A stretch of DNA of 64,000 nt from Elymus sibiricus (taxonomy: Eukaryota; Streptophyta; Magnoliopsida; Poales; Poaceae). The position numbers and the translations under genes were made by a program. Each line of letters opens with the position of its first letter. Position 1 is the stretch's first letter. This document shows, piece by piece, positions 54,248 through 64,000 of the stretch. Under the pieces are notes generated by a model. That model saw nothing but the letters and a program-made list of their open reading frames with translations. It ran no database searches and was not told the DNA's origin. The stretch spans positions 138,943,148-139,007,147 of the forward strand of contig CM077665.1 of NCBI GenBank assembly GCA_039707655.1, in the 5' to 3' direction.

Positions 54248-55444
54248 TCATCCGTCTAAGGATCCGGTGCGATGAGTCTCATTTGTGTAATATTTTGGAA
54301 TTCCTCTTCCAACTCGTCCCGGAATGGGCGTTATGGCAAAGAACAAGAAGAAAAAGACAGAAGGAATTTGTCCAATAGTAACAAATGGTGCCTCCACAGG
54401 TTGACATCCGATCCAACCTAGTAGTAAGCAATCCGCCAAAAGCAACCAAAATATTCCTTGGTGAATCGGTCGAAAACTTGAACTACGCACATACATTTCT
54501 TTAAAAAAAGGTAAAGCCAAGAGAGATATAAAAACTGGTGCTATTGCGGCTACACCTCCCGCTTTGTCAGGTATACTGCGAAGAATGGCATGGATCGGTA
54601 GGAAATACCATTCCGGCACAATATGAGGCGGGGTGGGCATCGGATTAGCAGGTATATAATTGTCGGGATGCCCCAAAACATTAGGAGCAAAAAAAATCCA
54701 AATGGAAAAAAAGATAGCAGAAGCTACCCGACCTACAAGATCCTTTACATAAAAATAAGGGTAAGAAGCAATTTTATCCATCTCAGAATGTACATCCAAT
54801 GGATTATTTGATCCATATTGATGCAATGCGGCCAGATGAAGAAGACTGGCGCCTACTAAAATAAGGGGGAGTAAATGATGGAGACTAAAAAAACGATTTA
54901 AGGTGGCATTGTCCACGGAGAAACCACCCCAAAGCCAAGTCACTATGGTATCTCCTACTACTGGTATGGCGCTAGCTAAGCTTGTAATTACTGTTGCTCC
55001 CCAAAAGCTCATCTGACCCCAAGGTGGTACATATCCTATAAAAGCTGTCACAATCATTAATAGGAATATGACAACTCCGAGACACCGAACAAATTCCCTA
55101 GGACTGCTATAACTCGCATGATATAGACCACGAAAAATATGAAGGTGAACCACAATGAGAAACATACTTGCCCCATTAGCATGCATATAACGGAGCAACC
55201 AGCCCCCTTCAACATCTCTCATAATGTGTTCTACGCTGTTGAAAGCTAGATCCACATGAGGTGTGTGATGCATAGCTAAAAAAACGCCAGTCACTATCTG
55301 AATGACTAAACAAATACCTGCTAACGAACCGAACCCCCACCAATAACTAAGATTGCTCGGGGTTGGATAATCTATCAAATGCTGGTTAAGTGTGGAGTAT
55401 ATAGGTTGTTTAAGAAGAGAGAATCGTTGGTTCCTTATAGTCAT
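54248..55444 (-). CDS. cob: Apocytochrome b
   Basis: A 398-residue multi-pass membrane subunit of complex III that holds hemes bL and bH and both quinone sites. The frame is intact. Start MTIRNQRFSLLKQPIYSTLN agrees with plants. Landmarks: NLSYWWGFGSLAGICLVIQI, FLAMHHTPHVDLAFNSVEHI, GWLLRYMHANGASMFLIVVH, a HASYSSPREF segment, GYVPPWGQMSFWGATVIT, NPLDVHSEMDKIASYPYFYV and PHIVPEWYFLPIHAILRSIP (PEWYFLP signature). YVPPWGQ needs editing of P to L. The C-terminus NETHRTGSLDG is a few residues longer than the common ...DETDHT ending. Confidence 0.97.
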   Translation of the reverse strand: MTIRNQRFSLLKQPIYSTLNQHLIDYPTPSNLSYWWGFGSLAGICLVIQIVTGVFLAMHHTPHVDLAFNSVEHIMRDVEGGWLLRYMHANGASMFLIVVHLHIFRGLYHASYSSPREFVRCLGVVIFLLMIVTAFIGYVPPWGQMSFWGATVITSLASAIPVVGDTIVTWLWGGFSVDNATLNRFFSLHHLLPLILVGASLLHLAALHQYGSNNPLDVHSEMDKIASYPYFYVKDLVGRVASAIFFSIWIFFAPNVLGHPDNYIPANPMPTPPHIVPEWYFLPIHAILRSIPDKAGGVAAIAPVFISLLALPFFKEMYVRSSSFRPIHQGIFWLLLADCLLLGWIGCQPVEAPFVTIGQIPSVFFFLFFAITPIPGRVGRGIPKYYTNETHRTGSLDG

Positions 55445-58400
55445 TTCTCTTTTCTATCGTCACAACTCCTCTTCCCCCTTATTTACCCCCTTGCCTTGAT
55501 GGAAATTGGCTTCGCTACGCCCTGAATAATCAAAAAGCTGCATGAGAAGATTCATCCCATTTTGGCGAGAGGGAGGCAGCGAATCACCTGGGCTACGGAT
55601 TTGTCGTTTAGTTGATTCTCGAAATAAGGTCATTCAAAAAAAAATTGCCGCTTTCTCTGCCGGTTTCTTAAGGCTTCAAACGAACGACTAGTCATTAAGA
55701 AACCCATGAAATCCAAGTCTATTTTTTACCTTTCATGAAGAAGTTTTGCCTGCGTGCAAACTACCTAGCCCTTTTCAAAAGAACGTCGATTTCCATCTCA
55801 ACAAAGAAAGAACTCAAAATAAATGAAAGCAATATTGTTGTCCTATTACTCTTTTTTCCTTGTGGAGCTTTGGAAAGGAGAGAATTTGAATAAAGTAACT
55901 CTCGGAAACTCTTATTGGACGAGAGAGAGTGAATATGATATTGGCGTGGGTTCTACCAACTAAACGAAGAAGTTTTTGATTGGATAAACAGCGTATAATG
56001 ATAGACGCTTCTTCGGCACACATGGAGACATACCTCCCGTAGCTGACCCCTGAATTCAAGGATACTGCCGGCTTTGTTACTAACTGATAGAAACCCCTTA
56101 ATACAACGTTCATTTTTCATAAATGTCATAAGGTAGGTAGACCCGGTCTTGCGCTCGTCCGGTTAAGTGGCACATTGTGCTAAGTGCTCGAACCGTTGAC
56201 TGATCTCAGCTGTATCGCCTCATACAAATTAGTTAAGCGAGAAAACAAACGGCTACATAGGAGCTCTATGGTGGACCACCAGCAGGAAGATCGAATGGCA
56301 ATGGCCTAGTGGTTGTATCTGCTTGCCGATTCCTATTAAGAATACGAGAGTGACAAATGAGATGGAGATCTTGGCTATCATCAAACCATCCTCCCTCCGC
56401 TTATCTCTTTCCTTTCTATATGATAAGTCTACTCGCGCCTCAAGGGCCGGTCATTTACGCTCTCCACTGCATGAACATCATTCCCAACTAGATCTGTATG
56501 GCTTCCGTTGTCTCCTTTTCGATTCCCGACTCTAGCTCACAGGTATCCATAAGAGCGACCAGCCCTGAATGCTTAAACCTATCAATCCTCTACTAAATTT
56601 CTTTCTTTTTGTCATTGGGCAAGGAGCAATCCATTCAGCACTTTCCGATGGGGACCAAAAGCCACTGGGCTACCAAGAAGTCGGATTCAGTTCAGTCCCG
56701 TTTTCAAGATCCGGTTCAGTGTTTGGGGATGGCTTGGTCCAAGCCCACATCCATAGTAGATGGACTTGAGCAGGCAAGTATGCCACCTACTGATATGATT
56801 GATTATGACAATTATGATATGGACTGGACGGTTGTGCAACCGATTGTACTGACTCGCTTACCCCCGAGAACACCTAAGACATGGGGGTTATTTACGCGAG
56901 TAAGCCTAGCAAGGACCAAGATCTCGATCTAGCCTAGTTGGGGCTTTAGAGTCACATGACACAGTACCAAGAACGGGAGAACCAGTAACAATTGATACGG
57001 ATTTCCAACCAACGGATCTTCTTACCTTTGGACCGGAACCTTTAGCTGTTTCCTACTCGGTCTACAGCTTGGTTTGAAATGAGGGAGCCATACCGTGTGG
57101 TTGAAGCAGAGTACCGTTTTGCAGTGGATAGGGCACTATCTCTATTCGTAGCAGCATTGCGTATTGCTCTCACTAGGAAAGGGGGACATAACCCCTACTA
57201 TAGAGCAGGAATGGAAGGGAATGAGCTCGGCTGCTTCTCCCCCACACTTCTTTATTTCTCCGTGCCCCTATTTAGTTAGTACTTTCGAGTTAAGAGCGAG
57301 AAAACGAACTATTTCATTTAATAAAAAAAGTGCAACGGCTGTAGGGTGAAAAGGCCATGAGGATGGCTACGGCTTTGAAGCTCCTTTATCTACCATAGAT
57401 AGAATGGAAGAGTTTTTTATCACTGTTGTTTCTGATGTAGGAGTTGGGGATGGAATGATTGATTCAAGCTCTGGTGGTACTAATCATGTCTCTGGGAGTA
57501 AACCAACTGGAGCGGCAAGGGAACATGCAGTACTGGAGAGGGGATCTCATAGCAATACTGATTCAAGTAATTTCAGAGTTACCAGAGATGCAATTGGTTT
57601 AGAAATATGTACTAGAAAATGGTAAACTAATACTGACTATTCTCTGTGGATATCTGGTTGGACACCAAGCATTTTGACCCCTATTTGAATGCAGAGTCAG
57701 AGTATAGACAGCTAAACAATGTTGTAATATATTTCTCTACCAAATTAGAGTGCACAGTCATTTTTCTATTGATGTTCCCAGAAATTCAGTTCACTAGGGA
57801 ACACCTTACAGGTTGGTCATGGGTATGGGTATGCGCCATACCCCTCAGTATGGAGTACATTGGGTCAGGATTGGATAGCAAGAGTTGTCGGTAGCCGGCA
57901 TTAGGTAAAAGGAAAAGCTCTATAAAAGCGAAGAAATGAAATCGAAGGCCGATGGTAAAGCTGGGGCGGATTTTGAGTCGACCAGTTCGCTGAGGGCAAG
58001 ATTGAAAAGAGTGGTAGATGATATCAGGTACTCCGTATGAAGCGAGGCGTGCGAAAAGAAATAGCAACGGGAAGAAGATGATTTTAATGGTAAGGTATCT
58101 TTATCTCGAGACGAATCGCGCGAGATTCCAGATGATGCGGAGCAAAGCGGGACCAATTGTATGGCACAAGAGGGAAATAACTAGTTCTCTGAATTTTGCT
58201 CATGCGAACGAGAAGAGAATTGCGGAGGAGAATAGAGCTCAGCAGAATAAGGTGAGGGAAAAAATTATGATGGACTCTCAAATTGTGGTGACTACACTCA
58301 GGTAGGCCACGTCGCCTCAATACTGCTGCCCGTTGGATGCATCAAATTGGTTTCGCAGATCTCGCCTCGCACTCGCTTAGAGGTCGTGTCCTTTCTCTTC

Positions 58401-61400
58401 TCTTGCTCTTGCGGCGGACACAGTGATTCTTCGTTCTCTGGTTGATGGCTTTCAAAAGTCAATTCCAGAAAGAGCCATTTGATCCCCATCAAAGTCTGCA
58501 TTGAAACCCTTACACACTAATATACTTGATACTCGATCTATTTCACCGTACTTCTACTTCCTGACATTAAGAAAGTTTAAAACAAGGTCCTTCAAGAAGA
58601 AAGGAAGCACATGCTTGAGACCATTACGATTCCTGTTAGTGATGGTGCACTTGCTGCTAATGTTAGCTGTATTCAGTCTCTGAGTGGTCTACCTGTTGCT
58701 GCATCATAACCGGCTGACTCCTCTATTGGTTGCTGCTGGTTTATACCTGCATTCCAATCCGGTTTGATTTAGAGAGAAATCTCAATCCAGCCTCAATATT
58801 TTGGATTGATCAGACCGCCTATTGTAGAAGAGATTGCTTGCTAAAAATAGTACCGCATTTGTGCTTAAGAAAAGGCTTTCTTGTCCGGGGTCTATATCCA
58901 CTTTTAATACACCACGCACCCCACTACCAAAAACTTCTCTTTCAATTCTAAACAAAGAGAAAGCTCAGGCGGCTGCTCAACGAGGAGGTTCATGCTCGTT
59001 AACTTACACTTACTTTTAGCACTTCTCTACCAGTTCTCTCTCATCGTGGGCCAAGCAGTTCTCTCTCATAGATAAGAATATCCTGCTCTTAGCACCGGTT
59101 TTCACTTCGTGTAGCAGCTTCTTCTTCTTTTGTCTACTCAAACACTTCATCCATGAGAACCAAGTTTTGATCAATGATATATTCTAAAAGTAAGAGCAAC
59201 TCTATTAATCTACATACCTTGTCTCCGGCCACCATGTATTCTCCGAAGGGTGAAGGCGGATTCTCTGAACTTAAAATAAGGGCGAAGGATACATACAATA
59301 TGCCGGGTCTAAAGTGAAGTAGTACAGACACAGGAAATCAGAGAAAAACTTAGAGAGTCTCCATAATCTAGACTTCTCGGTTTCTTCATCGGTGTCTATC
59401 TTACTAAGATACTGGTGCAGCTTAAGGTGCTGGTGCTCCACCCCGCTCTAAGAAGTATGACTGTGATTTGCCAATACCCAAATGGGTAGTGTACTGCTCG
59501 CTCCCCTTCTTCTTAATTCAGACTTGTTTGCGCACACAACCTTCCTATAACTTTCTGACCTGGATCCAACCAAAGAAGGAAGATGTATGGCCTCCCTCGA
59601 ACAAAAGAAGGAAGTATGGGAGTTTACCGGTAGGCAATGACCACAGCCGAAGTAAAGTGCTCAGCTCAAAGAAAGAAGGTGGTGGGGGCTTCGAAGAGTG
59701 AATAAGTTCGTTCGCAGTGATGTGTAATCTCTTCAAATCGAGAGAAGAGGTGTCAAAAAGAAATGCTTTTAGGCAGGCTGACTTGCTTAGTATGTATTTT
59801 TTATACAATCAAAGACCAAGGTCGTACGGATAGCAATTCTGGACCATAGGCATAGCAGCACATAGGTATTCTCTCTTCTTTCTCAATTCAGGGAGGACAC
59901 TATCTTAATTCTTGTGAAAAGGCAGAAGCAAGTGAAAGGGCAGCAGTATTATATGAGTTCTAAAAATAAGGGCGAAAAAAAAGTCATGTATGATAGTGGT
60001 CAAAAGCCTTCCATAGAAGGGAATAGCAACCTGACTAGAAATTCATAGCTGACTAGCGTACGAACGAGTTGGTCAGGCTATGAATGAAGGCTACTACTCT
60101 TCAGGAAGAAGGTACTAATAGCTCGCTCAGAGGTTCCGTCAAGCTCCTCACTCTTGGTCTGGCGGGGCATATTAGATATAGTAGTGGTGATTTGAAAGCT
60201 TCTTATTTTTTCTAATACTATAGTAGGAGTAGGTCAGGTACAGCTTCTTATACTAGGGATGCTTTTTTGAATCATTGAAAAAGCTTTCAATAGTCTTAGT
60301 AAGTTTCAGAAAGGAGAATACCAAGGTTGAATCGAAGATAAAAGTCAAGCAGGTCACACCGCCGATGAGTTGTGTAGGAAGGATTGCTTGTCAAGCTCTT
60401 GCGGAATTTGGACTTATTATTTTGACTTATGGCTCTGAGAAAAACCCTTTTCTAGATTAGGCTTTTAGATCTACGAATTACGAGAGAGATCTCCGAAAGT
60501 ATAAGCGAGATGCTCTTACACCAGAAAGATAGTATAAGCTAGTTCTCACTAGCCGGGCCCTTACTCCTACTACTCACCAGCCGAGCCCTTACTCCCATCT
60601 ACTACTTCTTATTAAAGCTGCAAGTGCAGAGGGGAATTTCGCAAGCTAGGAGGAATAGAAAATCCTAACTAAGAAACAATCAATCAGTCCACTAAGTCTG
60701 TTAAGTAAGAGTTATACGAAATACTCTGATTCAATGTACGAGTGACTCAATCCCAAAGGTCAATCCAGCCAGCCGATTTTCTACAACAAAGGAGTTCACC
60801 GTGGAAAGATAAAGTCTAATGACAGACACTGGCAATTCTCTCACTGGGCCAGCCACTAGAATCAGTCAACGAAAAAGCAAGCAAGGAGATGTCCTCACTG
60901 GACATTTATCCAATTTGTGAAATCCTTTCTATGTTTCTGAGACCCGGAAACCTGTCAAGTAAGTAGGGATTTCTTTCTCCCCATCCATGGTTTCTTTTAC
61001 TTTTTTATAGGCGTCCGGCGCATGCATACAACCATTCCTTCTTCTCCTCGGAACGTCAGGTCGGTCGGAAAGAAAGCGCGGTGTAGCTGGCATCAGCATC
61101 TCTTGTTAGGTTCGCACGCACAAGGGTGGTGGGTAGGTCTCTTTACGTGTCCCGCGAGGCTTTGATCTTTCCATGTATTGGCGCATAGAGATTTGACTGA
61201 GCAGTTGTATTTCTTTTATGCACATTTACTTATGTTGATAGAGGGAGTGGGATGAAAAACGCATAGTAGGAGATTGCCTACCTACCACGTCTCGTAGGAG
61301 ACCCAAACCTCGCATACGGGTGGACCGAGTCGGGTGAGTAGGCTGGATTGCTAAGTTCTACCTCCGTTTGATCCTCTACCGGTTCTAGTGGTCATATAAA

Positions 61401-64000
61401 GGAACACAAGCGGGTAACCACTTAGGGAACTAGGACTCGGTATCTGCTGATTCCACTGGAGTGACTTACTCTCAGAGGGAGCACCGGTTCTTGAATCCGT
61501 TAGTAGTACACGTAGGCGCGCGAGCACTACAATATCAGAACTTACTTTATTATTCCATTTTCGTGCTTAAACAACGATTCGCCCGTGGGATGATCAGTGG
61601 GGTTGATGCCCTGTAATCATACATAGTTGAACTTGTGCGTGCCTTGCTTGTACAATCAGAAGCTGCAGGAGGAACCTTCCATGGAGGACAGGCGGTGAGC
61701 TCTGGATCCTAGGACTGTGACATGATGCAACACTTCCCATTTTAGGCGGAGCTTGCTTTGGGACTATGGATACACGACCTTTTTGAGGACAATGTTGCCT
61801 TGGAGAATACTCGCTCTTTAACTCGGAGTCGTAGAAGCTAGTGTTGTCTTGCTTGCTCGAAACGTGCTTGAGGAGTGATGTGTCTCGTATTCAAGCGATG
61901 TTGCTTAGGAGAGAGACCACCAAGGAGCATCTTGAAGTGGAGTACGACGACTTCTGCTCCAAGGGAGAAAGGTATGCGCTTGTGAGGCGGCTTTTGCTTG
62001 CAGAGTTGCTTTTGAAGATGATCCACCCCATTTTCTCAGAAGAGAAGTCAGAACATGTGTTTTTCACGACCCGGACGATAGAGAGCACTTTCCAATAAGC
62101 ATTACAGACTGATCACATGGTACTCTCTCTACGCCCAATGGACCTTCCTCTACTGCGCCAGGAAGAAAAGCTGGATCGACGTGTTATAAGCCGTCACCGT
62201 AGCGGAGAGAAGCTAGATGGCTTATCGATTGCTAGCTGTCAGCATAGGTAGTATTTTGGTACCAACATGCCAAGCTAGCGGAATTCTTCACAGGGAAACA
62301 ACATCTTGAACTTGGAAATGATCGTTTCAACAAAAATTGTCTATTTATGAGAAATGCTATGTTATGTTTTTTCCGCCCGGTGAGTAGATACGAATCGAGG
62401 TATTGATCTGTTTTGCTACCAGGAGGGGGGGTTCGGGTACACGCCAGCTCTTTCTCATATAGCTAAAAAAACAAGTGATTTTGTCTTGTCAAAGTAAAAT
62501 ACTCGGGGCAATCTACTCATATCAAGCGGGTCTTAGCGGAGTCCAATTTATCAAAGTTTCATTGTGACCTTTATTCTGGTTAGGGGCAAGCAAGAAAGGG
62601 CGAATACGGGAGTTTTATTGTCTTTCTGGGCAACTTTCCCAAGTCGTTCCACAAGAGATAAAAAGGATATAATGGTGATGAAGACAAAGCGCATAGAGCG
62701 CATACAGTTACCTTTTCATTTAATGAATTTCGTATAGAGAAGCAAGTTCTCATATCGGATCTGGAGATGCTTTCCTGTTGGTTAGTGGTCCTACCCGTAT
62801 CGATCCTTCTATTGAGAAGCACCATCCGGAAAATGAATTACCCGCAGCTCGAGCAGAACTACTCCGAAAGTCATCTTAAGTAACTTAGGTCACCTAAAGT
62901 CACACTAGTGCCTCCATCTCAAGGAATCTATAAAAGATACCAGAAAGCCCCAAGAAGATATGGATGCGATAAACTCTCTAAGCCGAGAGGTGAAAGTTCT
63001 GGTGGTGATGGTGGGCGGGCCAGTCGATCCGTACCGATGCTTACGTTCGGCTTTGCTCCTATCTTAGCAATCCGAACTTACTATTCAAGATGGGCTCCTG
63101 GCAGGCTGGAGCCACCTACTCAATGCGATCTTCCGAATGGAATGTATCAAGAGCGTTCTTCCGTTGGTCACTCAGGTTAAGGAAACTATTCCTACTGTAC
63201 TCGAGTCGAAAGCTGTTAGCGCTGCATGCGCAAGGTTCCCGTTCACTTCGTATTACTTCCGGGCTGGCCAAGCCGACCGAACGGAGAAAACACCCGATCC
63301 GATAGTGGAAGAAGAGAAACTCGATACAGCTGCCTGGTCATAGATCTTACCCTATGTATCTCCTGGGAACTTCACACCCACACAATCTCGATTTGAATTA
63401 TCATTTGGTGAACCGGGCATCTCGGACAAAGACAATAACAAGAAGAGATGGGAAGACCCTTCGCGGTCCTGCTCCCTGGTCTCTACCTTGCTTACCGCCC
63501 CTCGTAGGGGCCAGCGTACCCATACCGAAAACGATTTACTCTTTCTATGGGCGCTTTCGACTAGGCTCTCGTTAAGGAATCGGCCCAAACAAGACCGAGA
63601 TTCCCGCGAGAATTGCTACGCTGCCTGCAGTGAAATTGCAAGAAGAACTTTATACGCTATTTCGAAATCGAATGAATTGAGCAACTATATTTCCCCAAGT
63701 TTCCATTGGAAAAGGGGCTTTTTTTTGTATGCAAGTGATGATCGATTGGCGGAGAAGCCGCTCCCGTGTGGGGTGGCCGTGAGAATGATTCCGAGTCTTC
63801 CTGACCAGACCCATGTGGAACTTGTAAATAAATAGGTTTGTAAGTGCCTAGCTGAGTAATAAGATAAGTACCTTTGCTAATAATCCAAAACCTTTCATCT
63901 TCTCTTTCTAGATATAGCAGCCTACCCATATTGATAGTGGAATTATTGATCTCCTCTTTCGGATAGCCCATTTTGAATAAGTGTTATGGGTAAGGGCTTG
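55445..64000. other. Long spacer without recognisable gene
   Basis: 8.5 kb downstream in window coordinates of the cob start. Open frames at 55814-56113 (minus, 99 codons), 57646-57894, 58018-58305, 61841-62098 and 63488-63835 (plus) are the largest that caught my eye. None matches a family I know, and their composition does not argue for coding. No tRNA cloverleaf, rRNA or transposon motif was seen. Confidence 0.4.
63369..63389. repeat. Short dispersed repeat, copy 3 of 3
   Basis: ACTTCACACCCACACAATC plus TC. It matches 10724-10744, and the similarity extends a further dozen bases with one mismatch. Confidence 0.85.

Noticed and set aside
55814..56113. 99-codon minus-strand frame upstream of cob, considered as a CMS-type chimeric ORF
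   Set aside because: No part of it matches a known mitochondrial gene and no membrane-plus-gene-fragment structure is evident; left as an unassigned frame.

Overview
The window is a piece of an angiosperm mitochondrial genome, most likely from a monocot and possibly from Poales. It carries standard plant mitochondrial genes split by group II introns (nad1, nad2, nad5, cox2, rps3, ccmFc). Its proteins show the usual uncorrected C-to-U editing positions. The cox2 product starts [15 protein letters not shown] and ends LILQTN, which is the grass-type form. Gene density is low, and most of the sequence is spacer holding fragments from the nucleus, the plastid and probably a linear mitochondrial plasmid.

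Layout. 1-1830 (minus): a decayed phage-type RNA polymerase relic abuts a fragment of a nuclear fatty acyl-CoA reductase gene that still has its introns. 3558-4004: rps7 (minus). 5440-5960: LINE ORF1 relic. 8420-10486: nad2 exons 1-2 with cis intron 1 and the 5' half of trans-spliced intron 2 (minus). 13419-15860: ccmFc, with several lesions (minus). 16024-16608: plastid rps8 and rpl14 relics. 17888: plastid-type trnC(GCA). 21301-25219: rps19 remnant, rps3 (two exons, disrupted) and intact rpl16. 25520-27290: Ty1/copia and LINE reverse transcriptase fragments joined end to end. 29289-31351: cox2 with one intron. 32401: trnD(GTC). 33140-36810: Ty3/gypsy pieces. 38810: PIF/Harbinger transposase piece. 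39500-42505: rpl2 3' fragment, an unknown ORF, nad1 exon 4 with half introns on both sides, and nad6. 43465-44538: rps4 (minus). 47160: gypsy RNase H piece. 50551-52027: nad5 exons 4-5. 53452-53931: an exon of nuclear VPS11. 54248-55444: cob (minus). 55445-64000: no gene I can recognise.

Function. nad1, nad2, nad5 and nad6 encode complex I subunits, cob complex III, cox2 complex IV; rps4, rps7, rpl16 (and rps3, rpl2, rps19 where functional) the mitochondrial ribosome; ccmFc cytochrome c maturation. nad1, nad2 and nad5 are only partly present because their remaining exons lie elsewhere and are joined by trans-splicing.

I see no coherent new system such as a defence island, CRISPR array or gene cluster. 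The observations most worth checking are the many lesions in ccmFc and rps3, a tRNA-like t-element overlapping the nad6 stop codon, a ~195-bp leader repeat shared by rps7 and cox2, intron-bearing nuclear gene fragments, the plasmid polymerase relic, and three frameshifts that all fall in long homopolymers and may be consensus errors. All calls come from reading the sequence; no database search was run.
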